This document shows, in pieces, positions 1 to 9,556 of a stretch of 64,000 nucleotides of DNA (position 1 is its first letter; every line of letters begins with the position of its first letter). The position numbers and the translations under genes were made by a program. This stretch comes from Sipunculus nudus. Its lineage: Eukaryota > Annelida > Sipuncula > Golfingiida > Sipunculidae. The notes under the pieces are model-generated. The model was not told the DNA's origin. It searched no databases and worked only from the letters and a program-made list of their open reading frames with translations. The stretch spans positions 58,688,250-58,752,249 of the forward strand of contig CM049318.1 of the NCBI GenBank assembly GCA_026874595.1. Direction: 5' to 3'.

Positions 1-616
1 CGAAAGCTGTACCCACTTGCTACAATAACCGCCAATGCGTGCCGCAAATTGTATCGGGGTTTCATTACGTTCAGGGCGACACGTCCTGAATTTCGTTCTA
101 TAACCTTCCTCTGTGAGGTTATACCGCTTTAAAAGCCCATGCTTAAGGATGTCATAACCGAGCGCCTCCTCTGACGTCAGGAGAGAATAAACCTCAAGGG
201 CTTTTCCCTTGAGCAACGCACTTAGGCTTACTGCCCAGTTTTCACGTTTCCACCCTTGGCTTATCGCAAAACGTTCAAAACGTTCAGTGTATGCGTCCAT
301 ACTGTCTTTACCGTCATCGTAGGTGAAGATTTTAATGCTCGGGGTCCTAACGGTAGCCTCTGCTACATTATCCGTTCTAACCCCTGTCTGACTTTGTAAC
401 CGCAGGAGCTCTTTCTGCTCTTGAATCATTTTAAACTCATGAGCTCTCTGCTCCTCGCTTTCACGCTTTTCGCGCTCCGTGGCCTGCTCCGCTCGCTCGA
501 CAGCTTGCTGAGCTTTTCTATCCTGTCTATCGGATTCTTCTTTAACAAATGTTTGGAGGGAGTCGCCCCCCGTATCCTAACTCTTTCCCTAGAGCAACTA
601 TTTCTTTAAGATCCAT
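1..616 (-). pseudogene. gag of left gypsy element, frameshifted and truncated by window edge
   Basis: A start codon at 616-614 opens a frame beginning MDLKEIVALGKELG. It meets an early stop because of a run of six G (plus-strand C566-571). With five G the frame would stay open to the window edge. Downstream of the run the frame encodes a charged coiled-coil-like stretch rich in E, R, Q and K, then a capsid-like segment with motifs KIFTYDDGKDSMDAYTERFE and RYNLTEEGYRTKFR. That pattern, close to YxLTExGYRxKFR, is typical of a SCAN-like gag common in invertebrate and fish gypsy elements. The zinc-knuckle part, if present, lies outside the window. The extra G could be a real mutation, an allele, or a homopolymer sequencing error. 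Confidence 0.75.
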
Positions 617-743
617 GGCATGTGTTAAACAATAAAGCACACGTAACCAAATACCGAGGGCAGTGTCACAATACTGGCCCACTTTCTATCGTTAGGTCTA
701 CACACACGCGACCATTCACACAGCCCTTTACGGATCTACCTTT

Positions 744-907
744 GTGCGAGGTCCTTTACGCACTGGAGAAAATATTACTGCAAACTGTTTAAAAGTGTGA
801 GTTCCGTTACACACTTGATGCACTGTGCACTGTGATAAGTGCGAGTTCCGTTACGCACTTGAACGAACATATAACCGCCACGATACGGTGCGAGCTCAGT
901 TACGCAC
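744..907. repeat. four 20-bp stem-forming repeats in retroelement leader
   Basis: Four 20-bp copies lie at 744-763, 795-814, 839-858 and 888-907, starting 51, 44 and 49 nt apart. Each has the form GTGCG-(10 nt)-CGCAC, so each can fold into a 5-bp stem with a 10-nt loop; AA/TT flanks extend the stem in copies 2 and 3. Copy 2 has GTGTG paired with CACAC, a double change that keeps the pairing. They sit between the primer-binding site and gag, where packaging signals or protein-binding repeats such as the Drosophila gypsy insulator occur. Function is unknown. Confidence 0.8.
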
Positions 908-1129
908 CTGACAGCTATTATAACGCGCTCTGTGAACCACAAAGAATTCTGGCCGTGCTGACTCATTCGCCTCTAACCAGAAACACCTGCTTAAACTAAT
1001 AACCAACAAAGGCTAGCGATTAATTCTACGTTATCGCGAAAGATCAGACCCTCTGCGCAAACAAACAATATAAGATGGTAATATGGTTCGTAAATGTTAT
1101 CTGTCAAATGCCCACTACGGCCTCTATTT

Positions 1130-1148
1130 GGTCTCGTCGCGGTCGCCA
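1130..1148 (-). other. primer-binding site of left gypsy element
   Basis: Reading on the minus strand, the LTR terminus is followed after two T by TGGCGACCGCGACGAGACC. It begins with the TGG expected opposite a tRNA CCA end. I did not assign the tRNA. Confidence 0.65.
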
Positions 1149-1150
1149 AA

Positions 1151-2103
1151 TGTCACGAAAATTCGTGATTGAGTTCTTTCTCAACCAAATTAAAGGCCGG
1201 AAGGCATATGACAAATAACAAGAATGCGGTTTGGTATACAAATTTATTCAATATAACTTATATGGCCTCAGCCGCTGTGCCTCACGTCGCCTCGTGTATC
1301 AGACGGCCTGCTTCTGAGCGTTACCCGTAGCCAAGTATGTAAACAGTCGTGGCCCTGTAGTCCCGGGCTAGTGTTTACTGCGGGAAAAAGACTATATGAA
1401 ATCACAGGAATAAACTGATGAACAATGACGCCGACATGCGGTAGCCTTTGACATTTGAAAACCTTTACAAAACACGTGCTGTGCATATTAAAGTAGTAAT
1501 TCAGAAATTAAGGGGTTACGCTACCGAAATCAAATGACATACATTAAGAGGCTGCAATATCTCCAGCTCCGTTATCAAGAAGCCAACAATCAGGTTAAGG
1601 GCTTACCAGACCTCAATATCGAACAATGCCCGCTCTCAACCTCTCAGCGTGGTTATACGGTGTCAAGCCGGCCCCAGCCTCATGTGCCACGTGGTCCGAG
1701 CTGCCCCTCCAGGTTGCCTGTCACGGTTGGGTGATGTGTCCTGTTGGTAGCTGCAATACTGCACATTTCAACGTTTAACTTCAGACTCAGGGTTTCTGAT
1801 GCACAGGTTTCACAGATTTCACAGAGCATTTTATATACGTGTGCTCAGATCCGAGGTTCGTGGCCATCTGCCCCGAATACCTTAAAGTTGGCCTCTCGAA
1901 CGGAACCCCAGATGAATTAAAGCCGATTAATTGCAGCCCCAGTGCCGGCGAGACTAAAATAACAAGTTTTCGGCTCTCTAAAAGAATTAAATCCACCTCA
2001 ACTCCCTTGCACAATGAACCGGGACGACAGTCCAAGGGTCAAAGGGGACACGACTCTCCCCCTGCCACAGTGACGCTAATGTAAACAAAGCACTTTCGTG
2101 ACA
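1151..2103 (-). repeat. 5' LTR of left gypsy element (953 bp)
   Basis: The boundaries are set by the inverted termini TGTCACGAAA (1151-1160) and TTTCGTGACA (2094-2103) and by the primer-binding site abutting 1151. The short frames inside it are not convincing genes. Confidence 0.8.
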
Positions 2104-2143
2104 CACTTAAATGGTAACTGTTTAAGGTAGAGGCTTAACTATA

Positions 2144-3040
2144 TTACCTCCGCCAAGCCATGGGAGTTATGTATTTGGTGGTGTTTGTTTGTCTGTGTGT
2201 CTATTTGTTTATCTGTGTGTAACATAACTATAAAGGTTAATTAACAGATTTTGATGAAATTTCCAAGATAGCTTGGCAATGATACAAGGAACAAATGGTT
2301 TAAGTTTTGGGGTGATCCATGCATAAATAATCCTGAAATGAGTGTTTTATGAGGGTTTTTTAGCACACTTGTTTACAGAGGGATGTAACATGTGGTGATT
2401 TTGCCATCTTTGGAGTGCGAGTTATGGTGTAACAGATGTGACATGATAACATTTAAGGCATGATCCAGAATACCATCTACTTCTTTCAGTTTTTATAACT
2501 AAAAATGCTGTATTTTTAAAGGTGCCCAATCATCTACCTTTTGAAAAAGATTTTAAGTGGTTATGGCTTCCTCTGTGTATATATTAATGACCTAAGGGTA
2601 ATTTTGGTTGTGAAAAGTTCTTATAAGGCCTTCGTGGAGGTTATGTTAACTTGTTTATCAACAACATGTTTGTAAACACAGCAATGTTGGCAAACGGGAA
2701 AAACATGTAGTCTTAGGCGGTAGGTTGCATATATTCGGATTAGAAAAGTCACTTGTTGCAAAACCCCATTTGCAAAGCTCTGGCATATCTTACTTGCTGC
2801 AAGATGCCCTAGCTTGCTGAATTTGTTTTTACAATATTTTTGCGGGCCCCCACATATTATAAAGACATTGATATAAACAATACAAGCAGCCTATGTGCGG
2901 TGATATCCACGTTTTCTGGTCTAAATATCTGAAAGCTCCAAGGAATTACTTATAGTTTATAAAGGTCAGATAGTTGATTGGGCCCCTTTAAATGCCACTG
3001 GAGTAATGAGCCTTGATGGAGGTCTGTGCTCTATAAGCAC
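2144..3040. repeat. dispersed repeat family A, copy 1, carrying an insertion
   Basis: It starts TTACCTCCGCCAAG and runs through a TGTTTGTCTGTGTGTC-like stretch and a segment around 'tttgatgaaatttcc' to 'ggggtgatcc'. Matching stretches recur at 11275-11480 and 32825-33060. The right end (near 3010-3040, 'ccttgatggaggtctgtgctct') is an inverted, diverged version of the left end, and matches the better conserved right end at 17783-17815. This suggests a MITE-like element with CTCCGCCAAG/CTTGGCGGAG ends. The segment 2515-2992 is a separate insertion. Confidence 0.6.
2515..2992. mobile_element. MITE with 18-bp imperfect TIRs, possible TTAA target
   Basis: The left end reads TTTAAAGGTGCCCAATCA (2515-2532). 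The right end TGATTGGGCCCCTTTAAA (2975-2992) is its inverse with one mismatch. The interior of about 440 bp has no coding potential. TTAA is present at both ends, so a TTAA-specific superfamily (Kolobok or piggyBac type) is possible. It splits family A copy 1. Confidence 0.6.
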
Positions 3041-3054
3041 ATTTCTAGTTCAGT

Positions 3055-3470
3055 CACAATTCAGTTGTATACCTGAAATTAGATCAGAATTTTGTAACTT
3101 TTAAGTTTTTAGCATAGTGTAAAATCAGTACCATAAATTTTGACCATTATAATTTCACAGCATGGACTCAAGGCTTTAATCTTTTTAAATCTGAAATTTG
3201 AAAATAAAAGCTCAAACATGGAGCCAGTTATTGAAGTTTTGTAGGCTCTTTATTATTCACTTGTGTTGTCAAGCTCCAGGCAGCTCACTCTGGTCCCTGG
3301 TGGTGATTTAATACAGCTCTTCCTGGGACAGTGGGTACCTGATTAGTAATTCATCACTTTGGGAGCATCCCTGCTGTCACAGGTGTACATGCATTTATTC
3401 CATGGAGATAGAATTACATGGAGTGAGCACTAGGATCTAAGAAGAGTGAATCTGTTGTTGCCTGAGATCT
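3055..3470 (+). repeat. fragment of dispersed repeat family B (3' part)
   Basis: The stretch beginning 'gtatacctgaaattagatcag' and ending near 'cacaggtgtacatgca' is recognisably the same as 42990-43360 and, in its first half, as 22985-23150 and 23660-23830. It has no open frame. I see nothing else recognisable between 3470 and 4130. Confidence 0.55.
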
Positions 3471-4132
3471 TAAAAAAAACCTTGCATCTATGTGTAAAAG
3501 CTCTTTGATCTGGCTACTGGTGCTTGCCTATAGGGTTATTCCTGATAGTCAACACATTTTCCCACGTTCCCACATTTATAGACTGCTATATTAAACCTGA
3601 ATTTTAAAATGACATGAGCTAGATCCAGTTAGGTCGAGCCAGATCTTTCTAGTGTAATTCAGGCTACTTATAATCTTGCAGGGTAGTATTACCAAGTATT
3701 AAAATACTAAAAGTAAGATTTTAGATAGCAGGAACTAAGATGTCAGATTTATAGATAGGGCTTACTTAGTTCATAAATGACACCGTAAGTATCATTCCTA
3801 GTTTATGTATATCCTTTACTATTACAAACATGTTATACCATCATTTAGACATTTTAAACAGCCAGAGCAGTACAATTATAGCAAACCAGGTATTTAACTG
3901 ATGTAATATGATTACATTTATTAAAGCAGTTTCGTTTCATAATGTGACTGTAATCTTTTTAATAATTGATTCACAAAGTTTATGTTAAGGTTAATTAGTG
4001 AAAGAGTCAAGGTAGTCTCTCAAGTGTGAATGAATTAATTGTTTTTGACACTTTGAACTTGGAGATAAGCAAACTGGCAGGAAGAATAATCATCAGGGCA
4101 CAATTAACTTGAGAGTGAGATATATATATATA

Positions 4133-4308
4133 CAGTGGAACCCTGCCTTACAACCATCCAACAGTTGTGACCACCCTAAAATTAAGACCACTTTTCTTGG
4201 TCCCAGATATATGAACCAGGTAACTTAGAATTTCACAAATGCACCCACCCCTAAATTTTAACCACTTTAGTCAGTCCCCAAGGTGGTCATACTTGTGGGG
4301 TTTCACTG
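4133..4308. mobile_element. pogo/Tc1-mariner-type MITE, copy 1
   Basis: The ends are inverted: CAGTGGAACCCTGCCTTA on the left and a diverged GGGGTTTCACTG on the right. It is preceded by TA inside a TA-rich run, as expected for a TA target. The interior is non-coding and matches the copy at 17471-17627 throughout. I see nothing recognisable between 4309 and 4985. Confidence 0.65.
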
Positions 4309-4989
4309 TGTATATAAATAAATATGTTATACCCCGAATATGAAATTGCCCAATTCATTAAATGTTCAAAATTGCTCAGGAAAACTGCTGTCCATTTCAT
4401 GTAATGGGCACATTTAAAACTAAGAAATTCTGCAGGATTCTGGTCACACATGTCATATCAGCTGTATCAACATTGTCATACATGCAAACATATTTTGTAT
4501 CAGATAATAACAAGTCATTTGATTATCTCAATTTAACCAATTATTTTTTAATAACCATGTGGTTCAATCTGTCAGAATTTGTATATACTTTTTCCTTATA
4601 ATTGTAAGAAATAATATGAACTGCTTGAGTTCTTTGTTCAGAATACTTAATGATCAGCCAGAGGATAATGGTCTCACAGTATAATTTAGAACGGTTGATT
4701 TACTCTTATAATATTTACAGTATTTTATTTTATGTTTCTAACATCTAAAAGAGACTATACTAATAACAGTATAATATTGAATGATGGGATGTTATTTAAA
4801 TTAATCTGTTTACATTGATCTGTTGCATTTATGGTAAATATTCCAGTCTTATTTCTTGTATAGTTCTTCAAACTTCATGTAAATGAATTTACTGTTTTCA
4901 TTCCTATATATCACAGATGTTTTGCAGTGCTAAGCAAACAGAAATAATGAAAATAAAGTTCATCTTAATGATATATGTTATATGTTTTA

Positions 4990-5303
4990 TATGTCTTTTT
5001 AAGGTAATGTCTGCTGGGCTTTTACACCCGAGCCTAATGGCTCATCAGGCCGGAGCTTATCCTGGTTTCAGTAGCGTTAAGCAATTTAAGAGTTAAACTC
5101 CTCCTGGATGGGACGCTAGTCAGTCGCAAGTTACCTTCCCAGTATTTACTGGTACCCATTTCTACTGCTGGGTGGACAGAGGCACACTTGCGGTTGGGAC
5201 CTTGCCTAAGGGTCTTGGCACGGTGGGGGTCTGACCGGGATTCGAACTCATGACCTCTCGATCATGAGCCTGGCACCTTAACCATTACACCACCGCCCCT
5301 TTT
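4990..5303 (-). mobile_element. tRNA-derived SINE
   Basis: On the minus strand a tRNA-like head (5299 to 5231) carries an A-box-like TGGTGTAATGGTTAAGG and a B-box-like GAGTTCGAATCCC, the internal RNA polymerase III promoter of tRNA SINEs. The body contains an 'aatgggtacc' core that recalls the conserved central domains of invertebrate SINEs; I could not verify which domain. It is not a functional tRNA: the head has no intact acceptor stem and continues into the body. From 5304 to 6101 I see only probable GPCR 3' UTR/intergenic sequence, with AATAAA-type signals on the minus strand near 5507-5517. Confidence 0.75.
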
Positions 5304-6101
5304 TGGAGAGGTCTCCCAAATTACGCAGATTATGTTATGGTCAGGTGATTCCCGATTTACAGTAATATCGGTGACCTGATTGGCTGCATGGAACAGTTAT
5401 TCTCATGATTATTCATTAAATGAATATGTATTAAGGTCATGTAAAGTTCATAGTAAGGTCAATGCTACTGAAAACCACAGAATGACAACAAACAGCTTTT
5501 ATTGTCTGTTTATTTATTATTAATGTAAGACCACAACAGATCATTCATTTCACAATATATTGACAAAATAGAACAATATTTAGGTTATCTATATAACACT
5601 AAAACATGTGTCTGTCTGTTTGTCCCCTCAAACCAGCAGAAATGGACCATGATACCTTTTACACAAAAAAAACTATATCAAGCAGCATTTAAAGCGAAGG
5701 AGATTTTTAATGACTGCAGTGTATAACTTCTGCGTAAAACCTGGCTTGTTGCCAGCAAATTTCTGTACTTGATCCTAAGGTAGCACCTGTGGCAAAAACA
5801 CCTGCATTTATAATTGGTCATTAAGTATTATATAAGCCCACTTAAAAGTTTTCTTTTACAGGCTGCATAATAAACCATAAGTTTGTTTACCATTAGAGAA
5901 ATCATTGGGTTTAAAAAGGAATATACTCAGTGGAGTCAAAAAAATTAATTTAAAACATAATTTTTAATAATTATGATATGTTTTATGTTTTTGCCAGAGA
6001 TGCCACCTTAATTAAGAGAAATCTTCCATATCAACTAAAGTTAAATAAACTGAAGCTGCTTGTAAAGAAGAAAATATCCAGAATCCAGCTTTTGAAATCA
6101 G

Positions 6102-7316
6102 TTACATAAAGCTGTTACGTGGATTTATAAGAGGCGCAGACAAGCGTCTGTTCCGAGATTGATAAGTACGAATTTGAAAATTCATATCGCTCAGTCCACT
6201 GTCTATTGTCATGCGACGCGTACTCATGGCAGACATGTCAACTGATGTGCGGTTGCTGTCCAATCCAAGCCCAGTGTCAAAAGATGGACGCCTGAATGGC
6301 CTGCCAGGTGGCCGGCAAAATAATACCCGCTTAAATTCTTCACGAAACTGTGGTAATCTATATGCATATATGATAGGATTTAAAACTGAGTTTAACATGA
6401 TCAGGTAATAGCCAATCACACGTGTCATGGCCCATGCATCAGAATGGATATTACCGTAAATTTCAAGCATCAGTGTGAGGAAATATGGAAACCAGCAACA
6501 CCAAAATACTCCAACAACTAGGGCACCAGTTTTAGCCATTTTCATGTTAACTCGGTAGGCAGCTTTTTTGTGGTGGTGTTTCAATGCTTGAGGCAGGAGT
6601 CTTTTGATTGCCACCAATCTCCTGCGGCCTAGATGGAAAATGAATCCGTAAAAAAGTACTGTTAGAAATGCTGTTATGATAAACAGAGGAATTATGATGG
6701 CCGCCAAGTATAACTGTGGCAACATGGCGATGATGTCACAAGCACCCATGGTCTTAGTCCCAAGCTTCGGTTTATTGTGCCAAAGCATTGGCAAAACCAC
6801 ACAGAGAAGAAATGGAATAAAATTGATAGCTCCACATATTGCCCACACAAACTTCTTATTCACATGGCTGCGATAATACAGAGGTTTAGCGACTGATATA
6901 AAACGATCAAACAAAATGGCTAGCAAACTAAGCATAGACACCGCAATCACCGCCATCATTAAAGAATAGTGTACCAAACATGCGTATTCATATAGTAGCC
7001 ATTTCGGTTTGATGAAAAACAGGATATGCATCAAGAGAACAATTCCCGTTGCAAAGTCTGTCCAAGCCAGCTGGAAGATGTAGTGATGCATCATGGTTGC
7101 TCGAATGAAGGGGTTCCTTAGAAATGATATTATTACGATACTGTTAGCCAGCCATATGCTAATGACCAGCATTGTGCCGAGTACAATGCCTGTTGTCTGG
7201 CTTGTATTGAAACTTTCATTCTCAGTCGAGCTGTTTGGATGCAACGCAATATTCATTTTACAGGAAGTCGTATGGAGTATTTCCATGATGAGCTTGGTAG
7301 TCTTAATCTTAGTCAC
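6102..7316 (-). CDS. class A (rhodopsin-like) G-protein-coupled receptor
   Basis: This is a 404-aa, seven-helix receptor in one uninterrupted frame. Class A landmarks are visible: N58 (helix 1), D87 (helix 2), C113 and C193 (the extracellular disulfide pair), D137-R138-F139 at the end of helix 3, W158, P210, C274-W275-F276-P277 (helix 6) and N313-P314-I315-I316-Y317 (helix 7). The N-terminus has N-glycosylation sites (NSS, NES, NTS). The tail has a possible palmitoylated C334 and many Ser, Thr and Arg. DRF replaces the usual DRY. The overall look is amine/adenosine/melanocortin-like, but I see no aminergic Asp signature that I would trust, so the ligand is unassigned. M1, M11 or M21 could each be the start; M1 gives the longest frame. 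Possible untranslated 5' exons lie at 8591 and 10419. Confidence 0.9.
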   Translation of the reverse strand: MTKIKTTKLIMEILHTTSCKMNIALHPNSSTENESFNTSQTTGIVLGTMLVISIWLANSIVIISFLRNPFIRATMMHHYIFQLAWTDFATGIVLLMHILFFIKPKWLLYEYACLVHYSLMMAVIAVSMLSLLAILFDRFISVAKPLYYRSHVNKKFVWAICGAINFIPFLLCVVLPMLWHNKPKLGTKTMGACDIIAMLPQLYLAAIIIPLFIITAFLTVLFYGFIFHLGRRRLVAIKRLLPQALKHHHKKAAYRVNMKMAKTGALVVGVFWCCWFPYFLTLMLEIYGNIHSDAWAMTRVIGYYLIMLNSVLNPIIYAYRLPQFREEFKRVLFCRPPGRPFRRPSFDTGLGLDSNRTSVDMSAMSTRRMTIDSGLSDMNFQIRTYQSRNRRLSAPLINPRNSFM

Positions 7317-8591
7317 CCTCTTGTTTGTAAATGTTCAGATATAATCAAACACAGTCACTTTCTGTCCTGTTCATCTTCAGTGTTGATGTGTCTTCTCACA
7401 TCATGATAAAGGTAACTGTTCTTCAGAGGGTCAAAATTCCCAGAAAAGTGACAAATAAGACTTCTGTAAAGATGCTCAATATCATCCTTTTCTTTTCACA
7501 TTTATAATATTTCCTTAGAATGCATTAAAATTATGGGAAATTAATACAGTAATGTCCCTTTTTCAATTCAGTCAATTTTATCAGATGTTTCATCAGAAAT
7601 GTACAGGTATGGCATTTGACAATTGCCCTCAGGTTATTGCTCCTCTTGACTCGCTTGATGAAATTATTTTCGAGTGATACCTCCAGCTGAATATAAAACA
7701 GTATCAAATATGGATAAACACTCTTCAGCCAAAGATAACTCCTGTCTCAAATTGCTAAAGTCTCATTGACTATTCTCCAGAGATAAGTGTTTTGCCAGTT
7801 TATCTTTATTAGCAGACCTTTAAGACCTTGCCGCAAAAATAACGATTGCTGATGTTGGAGTTGTGGTGTTCAGCCTCAGTAACTCTAGCGCTCCAAATAT
7901 TTGCAAGCCTGTTGGAAGGTTCAGCACTGTGTGTCGTTAGTGACAATACAGGAGGCTGATTTGCTTCCCGCTGCTTCCGGATTCAGATGACGTGGTCATC
8001 CTCATCTTCTGGGATGCAGGATGAATACATCATTATTAAAGGAATAATAATACTCAGGTCATCAGGTTACATTTCCTCATCTTGTGTGTCTGTGTGGGAT
8101 GACAGGAAAGTCTGCTGGTTCAGTATTAAATCTTCTCCTTCTGTAGAAAAGGGAGCCCTTCTAATTATAAGTTTCCTGGTCTCCGCAAATGTCACAACGA
8201 CGACGTTTTATTACAAGCAAGATGCTATCTGGTCTAGTGGAAACATCGAGAATATTAAATACTGGTTGTTTCTTATGGAAGCATGGTATTTTGTCGTGTT
8301 ATTAATGTCTTGAATAGACTGCATGCTGATAGGTTGGCTTCAGTTCGCTCAATGGCAAATTAAACAGAAAATGCATCAGACATTTCTTTTGCCACAACAG
8401 ACTCATCAGGAACCAGGCAACATTAATATCAATCAGACCTATAAAACGTTTCTGCAGATTGATTTGTCCTGTCTGGTTAATGCAGCTTTTGTCACTGTGT
8501 ATCTTTAATGCTTGGTCCTCATTGAAATGCCCTCTCTTCATTAAGTCTCAGACATCTACTTCTTTTAACTCTTGTGCTAGCTGAGTTTAAC
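7317..8591 (-). other. possible 5' UTR of GPCR, with upstream acceptor at 8592
   Basis: On the minus strand a good splice acceptor (CTCTTTCAG, 8600-8592) precedes 8591, and no clear host coding frame lies between it and the GPCR start. This fits an untranslated 5' exon reaching or leading to the coding exon, but a further intron cannot be excluded. Short frames here (8302-8541 minus, 7987-8313 plus) look like chance. Confidence 0.3.
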
Positions 8592-8745
8592 CTGAAAGAG
8601 AAAAGTAATATGAAACATTTATGCTTTCACAAATATACCATGTACCATTGTATTCATTTTGATTACTTCGAGAATTATTATTATTATTATTCAATTATTT
8701 GTATATAATATACTACTTGTATCTAAAATGCTGCTAATTATCCCC

Positions 8746-9556
8746 TCACAATGAAGTTGTGAAATTAAGGCATAAAGTAACGCCTCCATTGGTGCGTCCA
8801 TCTGTCCTTCCGTCTGTCTGTCCTTCCGGTATTGGCTTGGTGATTGATTTCAAGCCAAACTGTTTAACCAAAACCTTTCATCTTGCACATATGGCTCACC
8901 TACCCATAGATGAAGAACCCTTTTGATTTTGAGGTCATGAGGTCAAAGGTCACAGCCACAGGACCTGATTCTTTAAGGAGCTTGTGGACCCTTATAAAGC
9001 AAAACCATTCGATGAAGACCTTTCATCTTGCAAATAAGGCTTACCTACCAATGGATGCAGAACCCTATCAGTTTTGAGGTTACAGGGTCAAAGGTCATGG
9101 CCACAGGGCCCACTTCTTGAAAAGGCTTGTGGACCCATTTAAAACCTAACTGTTAAACCAAAACCTTTCATCTTGCAAATATGGCTTACCCACCCAAGGA
9201 TGAATAAACATGTCAATTTTGAGGTCACAGGGTCAAAGGTCACAGCCTTATCATTCACTTCTCAAAAAAGCATATGGATCCATTTAAAGCCAAACCATTT
9301 CACCAAAACCTTTCGTCTTACAAATATAGCCCAACCATCCATGGATGAAAAACCCTTTTGATTTTGAGATCATCGGATCAAAGGTCACGGCCACTGAGCC
9401 CATTTCTTAAAATAGCTTTTGGACCCATTTTAGGCCAAACCGTTTTCAAGACCAACACCTGTCAGTGTAATCTTGTTCATATGGCTCACCCTCCCATGGA
9501 TGAAGAACCCTATTTAGTGTCCTGAGGTCACAGGAGCAAAGGTCAAGGCCAGAGAG
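8746..9556 (+). repeat. hairpin-headed tandem array, five ~145-bp units with AGGTCA repeats
   Basis: It opens with a hairpin TCACAA-TGAAG-TTGTGA (8746-8762), then a TCTGTCCTTCCGTCTGTC stretch, then about five diverged units beginning near 8868, 9010, 9158, 9302 and 9450. Each unit starts 'aaacctttcatcttgca'-like. Each holds a cluster of AGGTCA-type half-sites, for example 8932-8952 (AGGTCA tg AGGTCA a AGGTCA), 9077-9097, 9222-9242 and 9367-9387. The architecture of hairpin, pyrimidine-rich stretch and ~150-bp core repeats resembles the 'pearl' elements of bivalves. No protein is encoded. Confidence 0.75.

Larger units (their letters stand above)
1..2103 (-). mobile_element. Ty3/gypsy-type LTR retrotransposon, 5' part only
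   Basis: The element reads right to left: LTR (1151-2103), primer-binding site, a leader of about 530 nt, then gag running off the left edge. The LTR ends form a 10-bp inverted repeat (TGTCACGAAA and TTTCGTGACA). The gag type and the TGGCGACC-type primer-binding site match known metazoan Ty3/gypsy elements. Only one LTR is in the window, so target-site duplication and age cannot be read. The element differs from the one at 11481-17463 in LTR length (953 against 334 bp), primer-binding site and gag family. Confidence 0.85.

Noticed and set aside
775-966. 63-codon minus-strand frame in the left gypsy leader
   Set aside because: It is produced by the stem-forming repeats and has no start context or domain.
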